Of a stretch of 64,000 bases of DNA, positions 62,718-64,000 are shown piece after piece. Below the pieces are notes generated by a model that did no database searches, was not told where the DNA came from, and was given only the letters and a program-made list of their open reading frames with translations. The first letter of the stretch is position 1, and every line of letters starts with the position of its first letter. This stretch comes from Symbiodinium natans (lineage: Eukaryota; Sar; Dinophyceae; Suessiales; Symbiodiniaceae): contig CAJNDS010000304.1 in NCBI GenBank assembly GCA_905221605.1, forward strand, positions 106,235 to 170,234, written 5' to 3'. The translations under genes and the position numbers were made by a program.

Positions 62718-63113
62718 TTAACTTAATTAAATGTCACGCATCTACGGCAGTGTGGTAGCCACCGCTAGGTCACGAGGCAACAAAGCTCACGATGCCCTAA
62801 GGGACCCTGCCATTGCGCAGCTGCCGCTTTCATACTTGTGCTAGCTCGAGGCGTTGGACAGGGTGTGAGCAAAGTTTTGGGTGGACATAGTTGTGCTGAA
62901 CAGGAGTCTGGCAAGACTGTGCTTGTTGCAATTGCTGTCTCTGCCGTCAGTACGTTCAGAGTGGTGAAGTGAGTGAAAGTGAGTGAGTGAAAAGCGACCA
63001 GCAGTTACGGTGCAGAGCCATACTACCTACTGCTTACTGGTTCGTAGTAGGGCAAGAGGGAATTAGGGTCCCTAGATATTCCCCTCAAAAGGCTGAATGA
63101 GGTCCCTGTTCCC
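62718..63113. other. Non-coding stretch with truncated family-A end
   Basis: Contains 'actggttcgtagtagggcaag' at 63036, similar to the left end of the family-A elements, and 'gaatgaggtccct' near 63095; probably a degenerate copy (63037-63115). 'Gtgagtgagtg' units at 62960-62990. Confidence 0.45.
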
Positions 63114-63356
63114 ATGTATGGCAAGACAACTGTTGCTCTGGATCGCTTCCTCACCATCTGCTGCATGTCTGGACCAGCGTACCTCAAATTTCAATACCTC
63201 GTTGATGTGCATTTCGCCGAAGCGCCACCGCCCGCTGGTGGTAGCCTTGTGACAAAGAACCTGTGTGCGCCCGATCCGGGCAGTGATCACATCGCTTCCG
63301 TCCACAGAAAAGATGGCGCCTTCCGCTCTGCGGGGGTTGATGGCCTTGCGCGATGA
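63114..63356 (+). CDS. Possible short gene, hypothetical (80 aa)
   Basis: ATG at 63114 to TGA at 63354; begins 'MYGKTTVALDRFLTICCMSG'. The minus strand over the same span is also open with a plausible protein ('GDFA'-unrelated, includes 'EVLKFEVRWSRHAADGEE'), so the strand is uncertain. Confidence 0.35.
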   Translation: MYGKTTVALDRFLTICCMSGPAYLKFQYLVDVHFAEAPPPAGGSLVTKNLCAPDPGSDHIASVHRKDGAFRSAGVDGLAR

Positions 63357-64000
63357 GAGCTTTTGGGGATGCAACTTTGAGGCTTGAGGGCCTTCAAAAA
63401 AGAGGGGTTGGCTTTTTCAAGGTCGCGGGTAGACCCTAAAGCCTAAGCTCCTCCGCCCGAAGTCCCGGCGCCGTAAGGTTCTTAGAAGTTTAGGCTTCAA
63501 AAGCTTTAGGGCTTTGGGTTTAAGTTCGGTGTGTAGGAGGTGTAGGTTGGCCTGTTAGGAAAGGTGATATGAAATGAATGAATGGATGGCGCCTGTACCT
63601 TTCCATTTCGTTTCCTTGTTCATGTCTTTTATTCGTTCACTCACTACTTTCTTTCACTCATAACCTCATTCACTATGGGCGTGAGTTTTTTGTGTCATTT
63701 GATAATTTTCCCACATTGCCCTTTTAGTACATTTGAAAAGGCTGTTAGTGGGTTTTCAAGGAGCGACGGTACGGTTATAACTGATGCTGTGCGTTCACGA
63801 GTGAAGAGTCCGTCCATAAAGAGCACCCATGATAATATTATCGGTAAGGGACACTCGCTATAAGATGATTAATGGTTGCGTTTCATGCATACGGACAAGA
63901 CCGCCCCAATAAAAGCCCAATAATAGTAAAATCGTGAGCAAAGCGCGTGTGAATTTGCCTTTGTTCACGCCTTTAGTATTATATTTAATTGTATCGCCAA
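63357..64000. other. Window end, no supported gene
   Basis: AT-richer sequence with a 93-codon hydrophobic open frame (63582-63863) from ATG that starts with 'MDGACTFPFRFLVHVFYSFT'. Repetitive 'ttcactca' units underlie part of it. Not convincing as a gene. Confidence 0.35.

Noticed and set aside
1-64000. Chromosome end (true telomere)
   Set aside because: Arrays occur in both orientations, are short and degenerate, are interspersed with exons throughout and do not run to a window edge.

Overview
This window looks like nuclear DNA of a dinoflagellate, possibly of the Symbiodiniaceae type (inference). Four things point there. Tracts of the plant/alveolate-type telomere unit TTTAGGG/CCCTAAA are scattered almost throughout. 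Coding sequence is split into very short exons of about 25-220 nt. Some exon joins only work with GC or GA donors, which dinoflagellates are known to use besides GT. A block of capsid-like reading frames resembles the endogenous RNA-virus elements reported from dinoflagellates. There are no bacterial operons. The long open frames of the window are mostly simple-sequence artefacts (poly-Leu/Ser, Thr-His and Cys-Val frames).

Layout. 1-3.9 kb: nested palindromes, a GC-rich stretch of uncertain coding status, a TAG microsatellite. 3.9-6.5 kb: exons of an Erv1/ALR-type sulfhydryl oxidase and a downstream terminal exon. 6.9-22 kb: several unidentified multi-exon genes on the + strand. 22.3-31.1 kb: the best gene of the window, a DUF389 (TIGR00341-like) multi-pass membrane protein in about 13 exons whose reading phases mostly join. 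31.9-43 kb: a run of small unidentified genes, two of them (31953-33004 and 35433-36264) apparently complete from ATG to stop. 43-51 kb: mostly terminal or orphan exons mixed with foldback elements. 51.3-54.5 kb: a 3.2-kb block free of telomere-like tracts, holding inverted repeats and the virus-like capsid frames. 54.5-59.9 kb: more exons, a tandemly triplicated C-terminal exon, and a complete three-exon minus-strand gene (59044-58480). 60.0-61.5 kb: a CA-rich minisatellite. 61.5-62.1 kb: a two-exon gene end. 62.4-62.7 kb: a very AT-rich giant palindrome. The rest is sparse.

Main conclusion. The telomere-like tracts are not at a chromosome end. They fill introns and spacers, and their edges often coincide with splice sites: introns repeatedly start GTTTAGGG or end CCCTAAG. 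Several families of short foldback elements (about 75-240 bp, terminal inverted repeats) sit in the same introns. All gene models here are manual joins of exon-like islands from one sequence. Exon edges are inferred from AG acceptors, GT/GC/GA donors, phase and protein-likeness, and need RNA or homologue evidence.
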